The notes below the pieces were generated by a model. That model searched no databases and was not told the origin of the DNA. It was given only the letters and a program-made list of their open reading frames with translations. The translations under genes were made by a program, and so were the position numbers. A DNA stretch of 64,000 nucleotides from Nocardioides sp. ChNu-153 (GTDB taxonomy: Bacteria > Actinomycetota > Actinomycetes > Propionibacteriales > Nocardioidaceae), in assembly GCF_030466625.1 (NCBI RefSeq), contig NZ_JADEVT010000001.1:124001-188000 (forward strand), in the 5' to 3' direction. The stretch's first letter is position 1. Every line of letters starts with the position of its first letter. Shown in pieces: positions 1-8,658 of this stretch.

Positions 1-1
1 G

Positions 2-931
2 AGCTTCGACCTGTCCTGCGAGCGGGTCGTCGTGCTGGGGAACGGCAACGTCGCCCTCGACGTGGCCCGCGTGCTGGCCCAGGACCCCGACGCCCTGGCC
101 CGCACCGACGTCGCCGACCACGCCCTCGAGGCGCTGCGGTCCTCGCGGGTGCGGGAGGTCGTCGTCATCGGGCGCCGCGGCCCGCTCGAGGCGGCGTTCA
201 CCACGCCGGAGCTCATCGGGCTGCGCAGTGCCCCGGGCCTCACCGTGGCGGTCGACCCCGACCAGGTCGCCGGGGCGCGCACCGACGACGTGGCCCTGCA
301 GGCCAAGGTCGACCTGCTCGGCGAGGTCGCGGCGGCGGGGGTGCCGGCGGACGGGGGCGGGCGGGTCGTCCGGCTGCGCTTCCTGGCCTCCCCGCGGGCG
401 CTGCTCGGCGACGACCGCGTCACCGGCGTCCGCCTCGAGCGCAACGAGCTCGTCGAGGCCGGGGGCCGGGCCGCGGCGAAGGGCACCGGGGAGACCGAGG
501 ACCTGGCGTGCGGTCTCGTGCTCAAGGCCGTGGGCTACCGCGGTCGCCCCGTGGCCGACCTCCCGTTCGACGAGCTGCGCGGCGTCGTGCCCAACGCGCA
601 GGGCCGCGTTCTCGTCGACGACCGCGAGCAGCCGGGGCTCTACGTCACCGGCTGGATCAAGCGCGGCCCGTCCGGCGTGGTCGGCACCAACAAGGCGTGC
701 GCCCGGCAGAGCGTCGGCCTCCTCCTCGACGACCTCCGCGACGGGGTGCTGCCCGTCCCGGCCGCCGGCCCGGGGGTCGCCGACCTGGCCGACCTGCTGC
801 CGGACCACGTCGACCTCGCGGGCTGGAAGGCGCTCGACGCGCACGAGCGCACGGCCGGCCGGGCCGCCGGCCGCCCCCGCGTCAAGGTGGTCGCCGTCGA
901 GCGCATGCTCGAGGTGGCCCGGGCGGGGTGA
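2..931 (+). CDS. Ferredoxin-NADP reductase / adrenodoxin reductase family (5' partial)
   Basis: The reading frame is open from base 2, so the gene begins outside the window and about the C-terminal 310 residues are seen. The GNGNVALDVAR motif is the NADP-binding Rossmann loop typical of FprA-type (adrenodoxin-reductase-like) flavoproteins, and GWIKRGPSGVVGTNK near the C-terminal third matches the family's FAD-proximal segment. Such enzymes move electrons between NADPH and ferredoxins in the cytoplasm. The N-terminal FAD-binding part is not visible, so the exact subtype cannot be given. TGA at 929-931; the next gene starts 58 bp later on the same strand. Confidence 0.85.
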   Translation, partial: SFDLSCERVVVLGNGNVALDVARVLAQDPDALARTDVADHALEALRSSRVREVVVIGRRGPLEAAFTTPELIGLRSAPGLTVAVDPDQVAGARTDDVALQAKVDLLGEVAAAGVPADGGGRVVRLRFLASPRALLGDDRVTGVRLERNELVEAGGRAAAKGTGETEDLACGLVLKAVGYRGRPVADLPFDELRGVVPNAQGRVLVDDREQPGLYVTGWIKRGPSGVVGTNKACARQSVGLLLDDLRDGVLPVPAAGPGVADLADLLPDHVDLAGWKALDAHERTAGRAAGRPRVKVVAVERMLEVARAG

Positions 932-989
932 GGAGGCTGACGCGCCCACCGGCGCGGCGGCCCGCCGTACCCCGTGCGAGCCTGGCCGG

Positions 990-1874
990 GTGACCACCGC
1001 GCAGCCGCTCGACCTGCCCGACCTGCCCGCCGGCCTCCGCCTCGTCGTCGTCGACATGGACGGCACGCTGCTCGACGGCCGCGGCGAGGTGCCGGACGGC
1101 CTGTGGCCCCTGCTGGAGCGCCTGCGCTCCGCGGGCGTGGCCTTCGCGCCGGCCAGCGGGCGGCAGTACGCGACGCTGGCGCGCACCTTCGAGCGGGCGC
1201 GGGACGGCATGGTCTTCATCGCCGAGAACGGCACGATGGTCGTGCGCGACGGCGTCGAGCTCAGCTCGACGACGCTCGAGCGCGAGGTCGTCACGGGGGT
1301 GGTCGCCGCCGTACGACGCGTGGTCGCCGCCGGGGCCGACGTCGGGGTCGTGCTCTGCGGCAAGCGGACGGCGTACGTCGAGCGCACCGACGAGGCGTTC
1401 CTCGCCGAGGTGCGCCGCTACTACGCGGCGCTCGAGGTGGTGGACGACCTCGACGCCGTCGACGACGCGTTCGTGAAGGTGGCGGTGCACGCCGCCGACG
1501 GCACCGACCCGGTCGAGGCGGCCCTCGCGGGCCTGCGGGCCACCCACCAGGTCGTCGTCTCCGGCGCGCACTGGGTGGACGTCATGCCCGCGGGCGTCAC
1601 CAAGGGCGACGCCGTGCGGCGCCTGCAGGACGAGCTGGGCATCGGCCCGGAGCACACGGTCGCGTTCGGCGACTACCTCAACGACCTCGAGATGCTCGAC
1701 GCGGCGGAGGGCTCCTTCGCCATGGCCGAGGCGCACCCGGAGGTCCGGCGCCGGGCCCGCCACCTCGCGCCCTCGCACACCGAGGCCGGGGTGCTCACGG
1801 TCGTGACCGCGCTGCTCGACCGCGCGGACGCCGCCGGGCCCACCGGCACCGCCGGGGTGCCGGGGACCGCGTGA
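990..1874 (+). CDS. HAD-superfamily hydrolase, Cof type
   Basis: A 294-residue phosphatase-like protein of the Cof/YidA class of HAD hydrolases. The nucleophile motif is VVVDMDGTLLDG (D22 and D24), motif III is the lysine in VTKGDAVRRL, and motif IV is GDYLNDLEML. Family members dephosphorylate sugar phosphates, FMN or PLP; the sequence does not decide the substrate. I chose the GTG at 990 because it leaves a short leader before the beta-strand carrying D22; the frame stays open far upstream but only as a shadow of the preceding gene. Its TGA overlaps the GTG of the next gene (GTGA at 1871), suggesting translational coupling. Confidence 0.85.
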   Translation: MTTAQPLDLPDLPAGLRLVVVDMDGTLLDGRGEVPDGLWPLLERLRSAGVAFAPASGRQYATLARTFERARDGMVFIAENGTMVVRDGVELSSTTLEREVVTGVVAAVRRVVAAGADVGVVLCGKRTAYVERTDEAFLAEVRRYYAALEVVDDLDAVDDAFVKVAVHAADGTDPVEAALAGLRATHQVVVSGAHWVDVMPAGVTKGDAVRRLQDELGIGPEHTVAFGDYLNDLEMLDAAEGSFAMAEAHPEVRRRARHLAPSHTEAGVLTVVTALLDRADAAGPTGTAGVPGTA

Positions 1875-2641
1875 GCGACGTCCTCCTCCTCGTGCTCGCG
1901 GGGGTCGGGGCGGGCCTCTGCGGGTCGGTCGCCGGCCTCGCGTCGCTGGTGTCCTACCCGGCCCTGCTGGCCGCCGGGCTGCCGCCGCTGGCGGCCAACG
2001 TCAGCAACACGGTGGGGCTGCTGGCCAACGGCGCCGGCGCCGGGCTGGCCTCGCGCCGCGAGCTGGCCGGCCAGGGCGGGCGCGTGCTGCGGCTGTGCGC
2101 CTGGTCGGCGCTCGGCGGCACGGTGGGGGCCGCCCTGCTGCTGGCCGGGGGCGAGGACACGTTCGAGGTCGTCGTGCCGGGCCTCGTCGCGCTCGGCGCC
2201 GTGCTGCTGCTCGCGCGCGACCGCATCCGTGCGTCCGTCGCGCGGCGCCGCGAGCGGCGGCTCGCCGCGGGGGAGCCACCCCCCGTGGGGCGGGCGTGGG
2301 CCGGTGGCCTGCTCATCGCCCTCGTCGGGGTGTACGGCGGGTACTTCGGCGCCGCGGCTGGCATCATCCTGCTGGCGGTGCTGTCCGTGCAGACGACCGA
2401 GGCCTACGCGGTCACGAACGCCGTGAAGAACCTCGTGCTGTGCGCGGCGAACGCGGTCGCCTCCGTCGTGTACGTCGTGCTCGCCCCCGTCGACTGGGTG
2501 GCGGCCGCCAGCCTGGGGCTCGGCGCGCTCGTCGGCGGCCTCCTGGGCCCGCACGCCGTGCGCGTCCTGCCCGAGACGCCGCTGCGCTGGGCCGTGGGCG
2601 TGGCCGGCCTCGCGCTTGCCGTGCACCTCGCCGTCGGCTGA
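1871..2641 (+). CDS. TauE/SafE-family (DUF81) membrane exporter
   Basis: A 256-residue integral membrane protein with about eight hydrophobic segments. Glycine/alanine-rich repeats GSVAGLASLVSYPALL near the N-terminus and GVYGGYFGAAAGIILLAVL in the second half are the two internal-repeat signatures of the TauE/SafE (sulfite or organosulfonate exporter) family; NVSNTVGLL and VTNAVKNLVL are the paired motifs that follow each. The substrate is not evident, and most actinobacterial members are uncharacterised. It begins with GTG inside the stop codon of the HAD gene. A basic loop rich in arginine (around residues 115-140) separates the halves. Confidence 0.85.
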   Translation: MSDVLLLVLAGVGAGLCGSVAGLASLVSYPALLAAGLPPLAANVSNTVGLLANGAGAGLASRRELAGQGGRVLRLCAWSALGGTVGAALLLAGGEDTFEVVVPGLVALGAVLLLARDRIRASVARRRERRLAAGEPPPVGRAWAGGLLIALVGVYGGYFGAAAGIILLAVLSVQTTEAYAVTNAVKNLVLCAANAVASVVYVVLAPVDWVAAASLGLGALVGGLLGPHAVRVLPETPLRWAVGVAGLALAVHLAVG

Positions 2642-2688
2642 CGGGCGCCGGCGTGGCGCCCCCGCCGCCGGCGCGCGATGCTGGGCGC

Positions 2689-4086
2689 ATGAGCGACGTG
2701 CGCGAGGTGGACCTGGTCGTGATCGGGACGGGACCGGGCGGTGAGGCCCTCGCGGGCGGCGCCGCGCGGGCCGGGCTCGAGGTGGTGGCCGTCGAGCAGC
2801 ACCTGGTCGGCGGCGAGTGCCCCTACTACGGCTGCATCCCCTCGAAGATGATGCTGCGCGCCGCCGACGCGCTCGCGGAGGCCCGGCGCGCCGGTCGCCT
2901 CGCCGGTGACGTGGAGGTCGTGCCGTCGTGGCGCCCCGTCGCCGAGCGGGTCTCGGCCGAGGCCACCGCCGGCTGGGACGACACCGCCGCCGTGCAGCGC
3001 CTCGAGGACGCGGGCGGCAGGGTCGCCCGCGGCACCGGCCGGCTCGTCGGCGAGCGCCGCGTCGTCGTCACCGCCGCGGACGGCACGGAGACGACGTACG
3101 TCGCGCGCCGCGGCGTCGTGCTCAACCCCGGCACCCGCCCCGCGGCCCCGCACCTGCCCGGGCTGGAGGGCACGCCGTACTGGACCAACCGCGACGCCGT
3201 GCGCGCCACCGAGCTGCCCGGCAGCCTCGTGGTGCTGGGCGGCGGCCCCATCGGGTGCGAGCTCGCGCAGACGTTCGCGCGCTTCGGCGTGCGGGTCACC
3301 GTGGTGCAGCACGGCGACCGGCTGCTGCCGCGCGACGAGCCCGAGGCGTCCGCAGTGCTCGCCGACGCCCTCGTCGCGGACGGCGTGCGGGTGCTGACCG
3401 GGGTCGGCGCCACGGCCGTCGACCACGCCGACGGGGCCTTCACCCTCGCCCTCGACGACGGCCAGGAGCTGCGGGCCGACCAGCTGCTCGTGGCCGCCGG
3501 GCGCACCCCGAACCTGGACCTCGTCGGCCTCGACAGCATCGGCCTCGACGCCACCGCCCGCAGCCTGCCGGTCGACGACCGCCTGCACGTCGTGGGCGCG
3601 GACGGGCCGCTGCCGTGGCTGTGGGCCATCGGCGACGTCGTCGGGGAGGGCGCCTACACCCACGTGTCGATGTGCCAGTCGGCGATCGCGCTGCGCGACC
3701 TGCTGGGGCAGGACGGGGCCCCCGCGCGGTACGACGCGCTGCCGCACACGACGTTCACCGACCCCGAGGTCGCGGGCGCGGGGCTGACCGAGGCCGACGC
3801 GCGCGCTGCCGGGCTCGCGGTGCGGGTGGGCGCGACGCGGCTCGAGGAGTCGTCCCGCGGGTTCACCCACGGCCCGGGCGCGACCGGGATCGTGAAGGTC
3901 GTCGAGGACGCCGACCGCGGCGTGCTCGTCGGCGCGACCGTCGTCGGGCCGGCGGCCGGCGAGATCCAGGCCGTGCTCACGCTGGCCATCCACGCCGCCG
4001 TGCCGGTCACCTCGCTGCGCGAGATGATCTGGGCCTACCCGACCTTCCACCGCGCCATCGACAGCGCACTGGCCGACCTGTCCTGA
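2689..4086 (+). CDS. FAD-dependent pyridine nucleotide-disulfide oxidoreductase
   Basis: A 465-residue class I flavin disulfide reductase. It shows an N-terminal FAD loop (VVIGTGPGGEALAGG), a redox-active pair in GGECPYYGCIPSK (C-x4-C), an NAD(P) loop (VVLGGGPIGCELAQTF), the ATG/GD FAD motif (WAIGDVVGEGAYTH) and a C-terminal dimerisation domain. The C-terminal segment reads AYPTFHRA rather than the HPT-x-SE of dihydrolipoamide dehydrogenase, so the usual catalytic histidine is not in place and the true partner is unlikely to be lipoamide. It resembles the orphan, mercuric-reductase-like branch but lacks a heavy-metal-binding N-terminus. A GATGCT -10-like box lies 6 nt before the ATG, so the start may be leaderless. 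Confidence 0.85.
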   Translation: MSDVREVDLVVIGTGPGGEALAGGAARAGLEVVAVEQHLVGGECPYYGCIPSKMMLRAADALAEARRAGRLAGDVEVVPSWRPVAERVSAEATAGWDDTAAVQRLEDAGGRVARGTGRLVGERRVVVTAADGTETTYVARRGVVLNPGTRPAAPHLPGLEGTPYWTNRDAVRATELPGSLVVLGGGPIGCELAQTFARFGVRVTVVQHGDRLLPRDEPEASAVLADALVADGVRVLTGVGATAVDHADGAFTLALDDGQELRADQLLVAAGRTPNLDLVGLDSIGLDATARSLPVDDRLHVVGADGPLPWLWAIGDVVGEGAYTHVSMCQSAIALRDLLGQDGAPARYDALPHTTFTDPEVAGAGLTEADARAAGLAVRVGATRLEESSRGFTHGPGATGIVKVVEDADRGVLVGATVVGPAAGEIQAVLTLAIHAAVPVTSLREMIWAYPTFHRAIDSALADLS

Positions 4087-4096
4087 CCGCGGCGGG

Positions 4097-4133
4097 CCCC
4101 CGCCGCTGTCCACGATGCGGACAGCGGCGGGGG
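4097..4133 (+). terminator. Intrinsic terminator-like hairpin, 15-bp perfect stem
   Basis: Arms 4097-4111 and 4119-4133 are exact inverted repeats around a 7-nt loop. There is no T-tract, which is common for actinobacterial terminators. It separates the oxidoreductase from the ABC operon. Confidence 0.75.
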
Positions 4134-4192
4134 ACCCCCTGCAAGAATCCACCGGACGTCAGGCGGCTCCGTGGCCGCCGAGGAGGTGGCCG

Positions 4193-5044
4193 GTGATCGA
4201 GTTCCGTTCGGTCCGCAAGGAGTACGCCGACGGCACCGTCGCCGTGGGCGACCTCAGCCTCGTCGTGCCCCGCGGGCGCACCGTCGTGCTGCTCGGCTCG
4301 TCGGGCTGCGGCAAGACGACGCTGCTGCGGATGGTCAACCGGATGGTCGACCCGAGCGCCGGCACGGTGCTCGTCGACGGTGCCGACGTGCGCGAGCGCG
4401 ACGCCGTCGAGCTGCGCCGCTCCATCGGCTACGTGCTGCAGGCCGGCGGGCTCCTGCCCCACCGCACCGTCGCCGACAACGTCGCCACCGTCCCGCGCCT
4501 CCTCGGCGCCGGGCGGCGCGAGGCCCGCGCCCGGGCGCTCGAGCTGGTCGAGCTGGTGGGCCTCGACGTGGCGCTCGCCGACCGCTACCCGGCCCAGCTC
4601 TCCGGCGGCCAGCAGCAGCGGGTCGGCGTCGCGCGGGCCCTCGGGGCCGACCCCGACGTGCTCCTCATGGACGAGCCCTTCGGTGCCGTCGACCCGATCG
4701 TGCGCGCCGACCTGCAGGTCGAGCTGCGCCGCCTCCAGGGCGAGCTCGGCAAGACCGTCCTGTTCGTCACCCACGACGTCGACGAGGCGTTCGCGCTCGG
4801 CGACGAGGTCGTCATCCTCCGTGCGGGCGGCGTCGTCGCCCAGTCGGGCACCCCGGCGGAGATCCTGGCGGACCCGGCCGACGACTTCGTCGCGGACTTC
4901 GTGGGCCTGCGCTCGGCACGCCGGCGGTTGAGCGTGCGGGAGGAGAACGGCTCCCGTCTCGTCGTCGACGCCTCGGGCCGCCCGCTGGGGCTGCTCGAGG
5001 GCGGGGCCGCCGAGGCGGGGACGAAGGACGTGCGCACCGCGTGA
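4193..5044 (+). CDS. Osmoprotectant-type ABC transporter, ATP-binding protein
   Basis: A 283-residue ABC ATPase with Walker A GSSGCGKTT, Q-loop YVLQAGGLLPHRTVADNV, signature LSGGQQQRVGVARAL, Walker B LLMDEPFGAVDP and H-switch FVTHDVDEA. The QAGGLLPHRTV segment and the partner genes are characteristic of the OpuC/ProV-like glycine betaine, carnitine or choline importers. The GTG at 4193 is chosen because AGGAGGTGG lies just upstream with good spacing. It is the first of four overlapping genes (GTGA junctions with both permeases). The short region after about residue 240 is not a full pair of CBS domains, which distinguishes it from classical OpuCA. Confidence 0.85.
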   Translation: MIEFRSVRKEYADGTVAVGDLSLVVPRGRTVVLLGSSGCGKTTLLRMVNRMVDPSAGTVLVDGADVRERDAVELRRSIGYVLQAGGLLPHRTVADNVATVPRLLGAGRREARARALELVELVGLDVALADRYPAQLSGGQQQRVGVARALGADPDVLLMDEPFGAVDPIVRADLQVELRRLQGELGKTVLFVTHDVDEAFALGDEVVILRAGGVVAQSGTPAEILADPADDFVADFVGLRSARRRLSVREENGSRLVVDASGRPLGLLEGGAAEAGTKDVRTA

Positions 5045-5733
5045 GGTGGCTGTCGCAGAACCACGAGCAGGTGCTCGAGCTGACGCTCACCCACCTGGCC
5101 CTGAGCGTGCCCGCGATCCTCGCGTCGCTGCTCCTCGCCGTCCCGCTGGGCTGGCTGGCCCACCACGTGCGCCGCGCCCGGGGCCCGCTGCTGGTCGGCG
5201 TCGGGCTGCTCTACGCCATCCCGTCGCTGCCGCTCTTCATCATCGTGCCCGTGCTGGCCGGCACGCCGCTGCGCTCCGCGGCCACGATGGTCATCGTGCT
5301 GACGGTGTACGGCGTCGCCGTGCTCGTGCGCTCGGCCGCCGACGCCTTCGCCTCGGTCCCCGCGCCCGCGCGCGACGCGGCCACGGCGATGGGGTACTCC
5401 CGCACGTCGGCCTTCTGGCGGGTCGAGCTGCCGCTGGCCGGACCGGTGCTGCTCGCGGGCCTGCGGGTGGTCACCGTGAGCACGGTCAGCCTCGTCAGCG
5501 TCGGCGCCGTCATCGGCATCAGCAGCCTCGGCACGCTGTTCACCGACGGCTTCCAGCGCGGCATCCGTGCCGAGGTGCTGACCGGCCTCGTGCTCGTCGT
5601 CGTCCTCGCCGTGCTCCTCGACGCCGTCTGCGTGCTCGTCGGCCGGACGCTCATGCCCTGGTCGCGCCCGGCCCGGCGCACCCGTCGTACCCGGGGCGGG
5701 GCGTCCGCCGTACCGGTGGGGGAGGCGGCGTGA
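5041..5733 (+). CDS. Osmoprotectant-type ABC transporter permease 1
   Basis: A 230-residue permease with five to six transmembrane segments and the EAA-loop region DAATAMGYSRTSAFWRVELPL that docks with the ATPase. LLYAIPSLPLFIIVPVLAG and AVIGISSLGTLFTDGFQRG match OpuCB/YehY-type subunits of glycine betaine/choline systems. The GTG start overlaps the ATPase stop by four bases, and its own stop overlaps the GTG of the second permease, so the two are probably made in equal amounts. The C-terminal 25 residues are basic and proline/alanine rich. Confidence 0.85.
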   Translation: MRWLSQNHEQVLELTLTHLALSVPAILASLLLAVPLGWLAHHVRRARGPLLVGVGLLYAIPSLPLFIIVPVLAGTPLRSAATMVIVLTVYGVAVLVRSAADAFASVPAPARDAATAMGYSRTSAFWRVELPLAGPVLLAGLRVVTVSTVSLVSVGAVIGISSLGTLFTDGFQRGIRAEVLTGLVLVVVLAVLLDAVCVLVGRTLMPWSRPARRTRRTRGGASAVPVGEAA

Positions 5734-6503
5734 GCCTGCTGCTGGAGGCGCTCCGCTGGCTGGGCGAGGCCGACCACTGGTCGGGCGAGGGCGGGGTCAC
5801 CGCCCGCCTGCTCCAGCACCTCGCCGTCTCCGCGCTGGTCGTGGGCATCGCCGCGGCGGTCGCGCTGCCGCTGGGCGTGCTCGTCGGGCACACCGGCCGC
5901 GGCCGCGGGCTCGTCGTCGTGACCGCCAGCGCCGCGCGCGCCGTGCCCACCCTCGGTCTGCTCACCCTCGTCGCCCTCGCGTCGGGCATCGGCCTCACCG
6001 CCCCCGTCCTCGCCCTCGTCGTGCTCGCCGCCCCGCCCCTGCTCGCGGGCGCGTACGCCGGCGTGGAGTCCGTCGACCGCGTCACCGTCGACGCGGCGCG
6101 GGCGGTCGGCATGAGCGAGGCCCAGGTCGTGCGGCGCGTCGAGCTGCCGCTGGCCGCGCCCCTCGTGGTCGGCGGCCTGCGCTCGGCCACCCTGCAGGTC
6201 GTCGCCACGGCGACGCTGGCGGCGTACACCGCCGACGTCGGCCTCGGCCGGCTGCTGTTCGCCGGGCTCAAGGCCCGCCGCTACGACGAGATGCTCGCCG
6301 CCGCGCTGCTCGTCGCCGCCCTCGCGCTCGTCCTCGAGCTCCTGCTCGCGGGCCTGCAGCGCCTCGTCTCCCCGGCCGGGGTGCGGACGGCGGGAGCCCG
6401 CCGCCGCACCGTGACCGGGACCACCGTCGCCCGGGGCAAACCGGGGGAGCCGCCGGCTCCGAAGCACGACGTCACCGCACCACCCGTCGAGAGGACCCCC
6501 TGA
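5730..6503 (+). CDS. Osmoprotectant-type ABC transporter permease 2
   Basis: A 257-residue permease paralogous to the preceding one, with an ARAVPTLGLLTLVALASG core and an EAA loop DAARAVGMSEAQVVRRVELPL. The system therefore uses a heteromeric OpuCB/OpuCD-type membrane domain. A hydrophilic, proline-rich tail of about 45 residues follows the last membrane segment. Start GTG overlaps the previous stop; the TGA overlaps the ATG of the substrate-binding lipoprotein (TGATG). Confidence 0.85.
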   Translation: MSLLLEALRWLGEADHWSGEGGVTARLLQHLAVSALVVGIAAAVALPLGVLVGHTGRGRGLVVVTASAARAVPTLGLLTLVALASGIGLTAPVLALVVLAAPPLLAGAYAGVESVDRVTVDAARAVGMSEAQVVRRVELPLAAPLVVGGLRSATLQVVATATLAAYTADVGLGRLLFAGLKARRYDEMLAAALLVAALALVLELLLAGLQRLVSPAGVRTAGARRRTVTGTTVARGKPGEPPAPKHDVTAPPVERTP

Positions 6504-7414
6504 TGACCCCGCTCCGTCGCCGCGCCACGGCCGCCCTCGCCCTCGCCACCACCCTGGGCCTGGCCGCCGGCTGCGGGTCCTCCGACTCCGACCCCCTGGC
6601 CGCCGAGCGCGACGGCGACGCCATCGTCATCGGGTCGCAGGACTACTACTCGTCCGAGATCATCGCCGAGATCTACGCCCAGGCCCTGGAGGCCGAGGAC
6701 GTCGAGGTGCAGCGCGACTTCCGCATCGGCCAGCGCGAGGTCTACCTGCCCGAGATCGAGGACGGCTCGATCGACCTCTTCCCGGAGTACTCGGGCCCGC
6801 TGCTGCAGTACTGGGAGCCCGACACCACCGCCCGCCTCACCGACGACGTCTACGCGGCGCTCGAGGAGGCCGTGCCCGAGGGGCTGCGCGTCCTCGACCA
6901 GGCGGACGCCACCGACCAGGACTCCTACGTCGTCACCCGCGAGTTCTCCGAGCAGTACGGCGTGACCTCCGCCGCCGACCTCGCCGACGTGCCGGTGGAG
7001 CTCACCCTCGGCGCGAACTCCGAGGCGGAGAGCCGCCCCAACGGCCCGCAGGGCCTGCAGGAGGCGTACGGCGTGGAGGTGGGCTTCACGCCCATCGAGG
7101 ACGGCGGCGGCCAGCTGACCGTGGACGCGCTGGAGGCCGGCGACATCCAGCTCGCCATCGTCTACACGGCGAGCCCGGTGGTGGCGCAGAACGACCTCGT
7201 CGTGCTCGAGGACCCCGAGGGCCTGTTCCTCGCCTCCCACGTCGTGCCGGTCGCCAGTGACAACGTCGACGACGAGGCCGCGGCGATCATCGACGAGGTC
7301 AGCTCGCGCCTGACCCCCGAGGGCCTGCTCGAGCTCAACGTCCGCAGCGTCGAGGACCAGTCCCCGGCCGCCGACATCGCGGCCGACTGGCTGGAGGAGC
7401 AGGGCCTGGCCTGA
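6503..7414 (+). CDS. Osmoprotectant-type substrate-binding lipoprotein
   Basis: A 303-residue secreted lipoprotein. The N-terminus has a basic stretch, a hydrophobic core and a lipobox LAAGC with the acylated cysteine at residue 24. IVIGSQDYYSSEIIAEIYAQALE and DLFPEYSGPLLQYW are hallmarks of the OpuAC/OpuCC (type II, choline/betaine-binding) family, where aromatic residues cage the quaternary amine. This gene completes the importer: lipoprotein outside, two permeases, one ATPase. It ends 10 bp from the convergent thiolase gene. Confidence 0.88.
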   Translation: MTPLRRRATAALALATTLGLAAGCGSSDSDPLAAERDGDAIVIGSQDYYSSEIIAEIYAQALEAEDVEVQRDFRIGQREVYLPEIEDGSIDLFPEYSGPLLQYWEPDTTARLTDDVYAALEEAVPEGLRVLDQADATDQDSYVVTREFSEQYGVTSAADLADVPVELTLGANSEAESRPNGPQGLQEAYGVEVGFTPIEDGGGQLTVDALEAGDIQLAIVYTASPVVAQNDLVVLEDPEGLFLASHVVPVASDNVDDEAAAIIDEVSSRLTPEGLLELNVRSVEDQSPAADIAADWLEEQGLA

Positions 7415-7424
7415 GGCCCGCGGC

Positions 7425-8612
7425 TCAGACGCGCCGGAAGAGCGCGGCGAGGGCCTGGCCGCCGCCGATGCACATGGTGACGACGCCGAGCTCCTTGTCG
7501 CTGCGGTGCAGCTCCTTGGCCACGCGCAGGGCGAGGATGGCGCCGGTGGCGCCGACGGGGTGGCCCAGGGCGATCGCGCCGCCGTACGGGTTGACCTTGG
7601 CGGGGTCGAGCCCGGCGTCGCGGACGACGGCGACGGCCTGGGAGGCGAAGGCCTCGTTGAGCTCGACGACGTCGATGTCGGACGGGCTCGTGCCGGTCTT
7701 CTCGAAGAGGGCCTGCAGGGCGAGCACGGGGGCGTAGCCCATCAGCTCGGGCTCCATGGCGCCGGTGGTGACGGCCTCGAGGGTGACGAGCCCCGTGAGG
7801 CCGCGCTCGGCAGCGGCCCGCTCGGAGGCGAGCACCACGGCGGCGGCGCCGTCGTTGATGCCCGAGGCGTTGCCGGCGGTGACCGAGCCGCCCTTGCTGA
7901 ACGCGGGACGCAGGTTCGACAGCACCTCGAGGGTCGTCTCGGGCTTGGGGTGCTGGTCGACCTCGACGGTCGTCGGCCTGCGGCCCCCGACCTCCACGGC
8001 GACGATCTCCTCGGCGAACGCGGCGCGGGCCTCGGGGGTCGCGGCGCGGCGCTGGGACTCCAGCGCGAACTCGTCCTGCTCGGCGCGCGAGACGCCGTAC
8101 TTCTCGGCGACGTTCTCGGCCGTGACGCCCATGTGGATGCCGTGGAACGGGTCGGTGAGCATCATGACGGTGCCGTCGACGAGCTCGCGGTTGCCGAGCT
8201 TGTAGCCGTTGCGGGCGCCGAAGTCGTAGAAGGGCATGCGGGACATCGACTCGTCGCCGCCCGCGACGGTGAGGTCGAGGTCGTTCCAGCGCATCTCCAT
8301 GGCGGCCGACCAGATGGCCTGCAGGCCCGAGCCGCAGAGCCGGTTGACGGTGTACGCCGGCACGTTCTTCGGCAGCCCCGCGGTGACGGCCACACGGCGC
8401 GCGTTGTAGGCGTCGGGGCCGACCTGGCCGATGCAGCCCATGACGACCTCCTGCACGTCGTCGCCCGCCACGCCCGCCCGCTCGAGGGCGGCCGTCGTCG
8501 CCGTGGCGCCCAGCTCGAAGCCGGGGACGTCCTTGAGGACGCCGCCGAAGCTGCCGACGGGGGTGCGCGCGCCGTCGACGAGGACGATCTTCTGGGGAGA
8601 ATCGCTGCTCAT
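7425..8612 (-). CDS. Acetyl-CoA C-acetyltransferase (thiolase)
   Basis: A 395-residue thiolase, full length for the family. The acyl-accepting cysteine is C93 in NRLCGSG, the catalytic pair is H351 in GHPVGATG and C381 in CIGGG, and NEAFA is also present. It condenses two acetyl-CoA or cleaves 3-ketoacyl-CoA; the short biosynthetic-type sequence points to acetoacetyl-CoA formation, but direction cannot be read from sequence. Start ATG at 8612 with a TATCCT -10 hexamer only 6 nt upstream (8619-8624), which implies a leaderless mRNA. Confidence 0.9.
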   Translation of the reverse strand: MSSDSPQKIVLVDGARTPVGSFGGVLKDVPGFELGATATTAALERAGVAGDDVQEVVMGCIGQVGPDAYNARRVAVTAGLPKNVPAYTVNRLCGSGLQAIWSAAMEMRWNDLDLTVAGGDESMSRMPFYDFGARNGYKLGNRELVDGTVMMLTDPFHGIHMGVTAENVAEKYGVSRAEQDEFALESQRRAATPEARAAFAEEIVAVEVGGRRPTTVEVDQHPKPETTLEVLSNLRPAFSKGGSVTAGNASGINDGAAAVVLASERAAAERGLTGLVTLEAVTTGAMEPELMGYAPVLALQALFEKTGTSPSDIDVVELNEAFASQAVAVVRDAGLDPAKVNPYGGAIALGHPVGATGAILALRVAKELHRSDKELGVVTMCIGGGQALAALFRRV

Positions 8613-8618
8613 GGATGG

Positions 8619-8624
8619 AGGATA
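8619..8624 (-). promoter_or_regulatory. -10 element for leaderless thiolase mRNA
   Basis: TATCCT on the minus strand ends 6 nt before the thiolase ATG. The same geometry recurs at many start codons in this window. Confidence 0.55.
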
Positions 8625-8658
8625 GGCCGCGGTCCCGTTCGGTGGGAACGGAGTCCCG

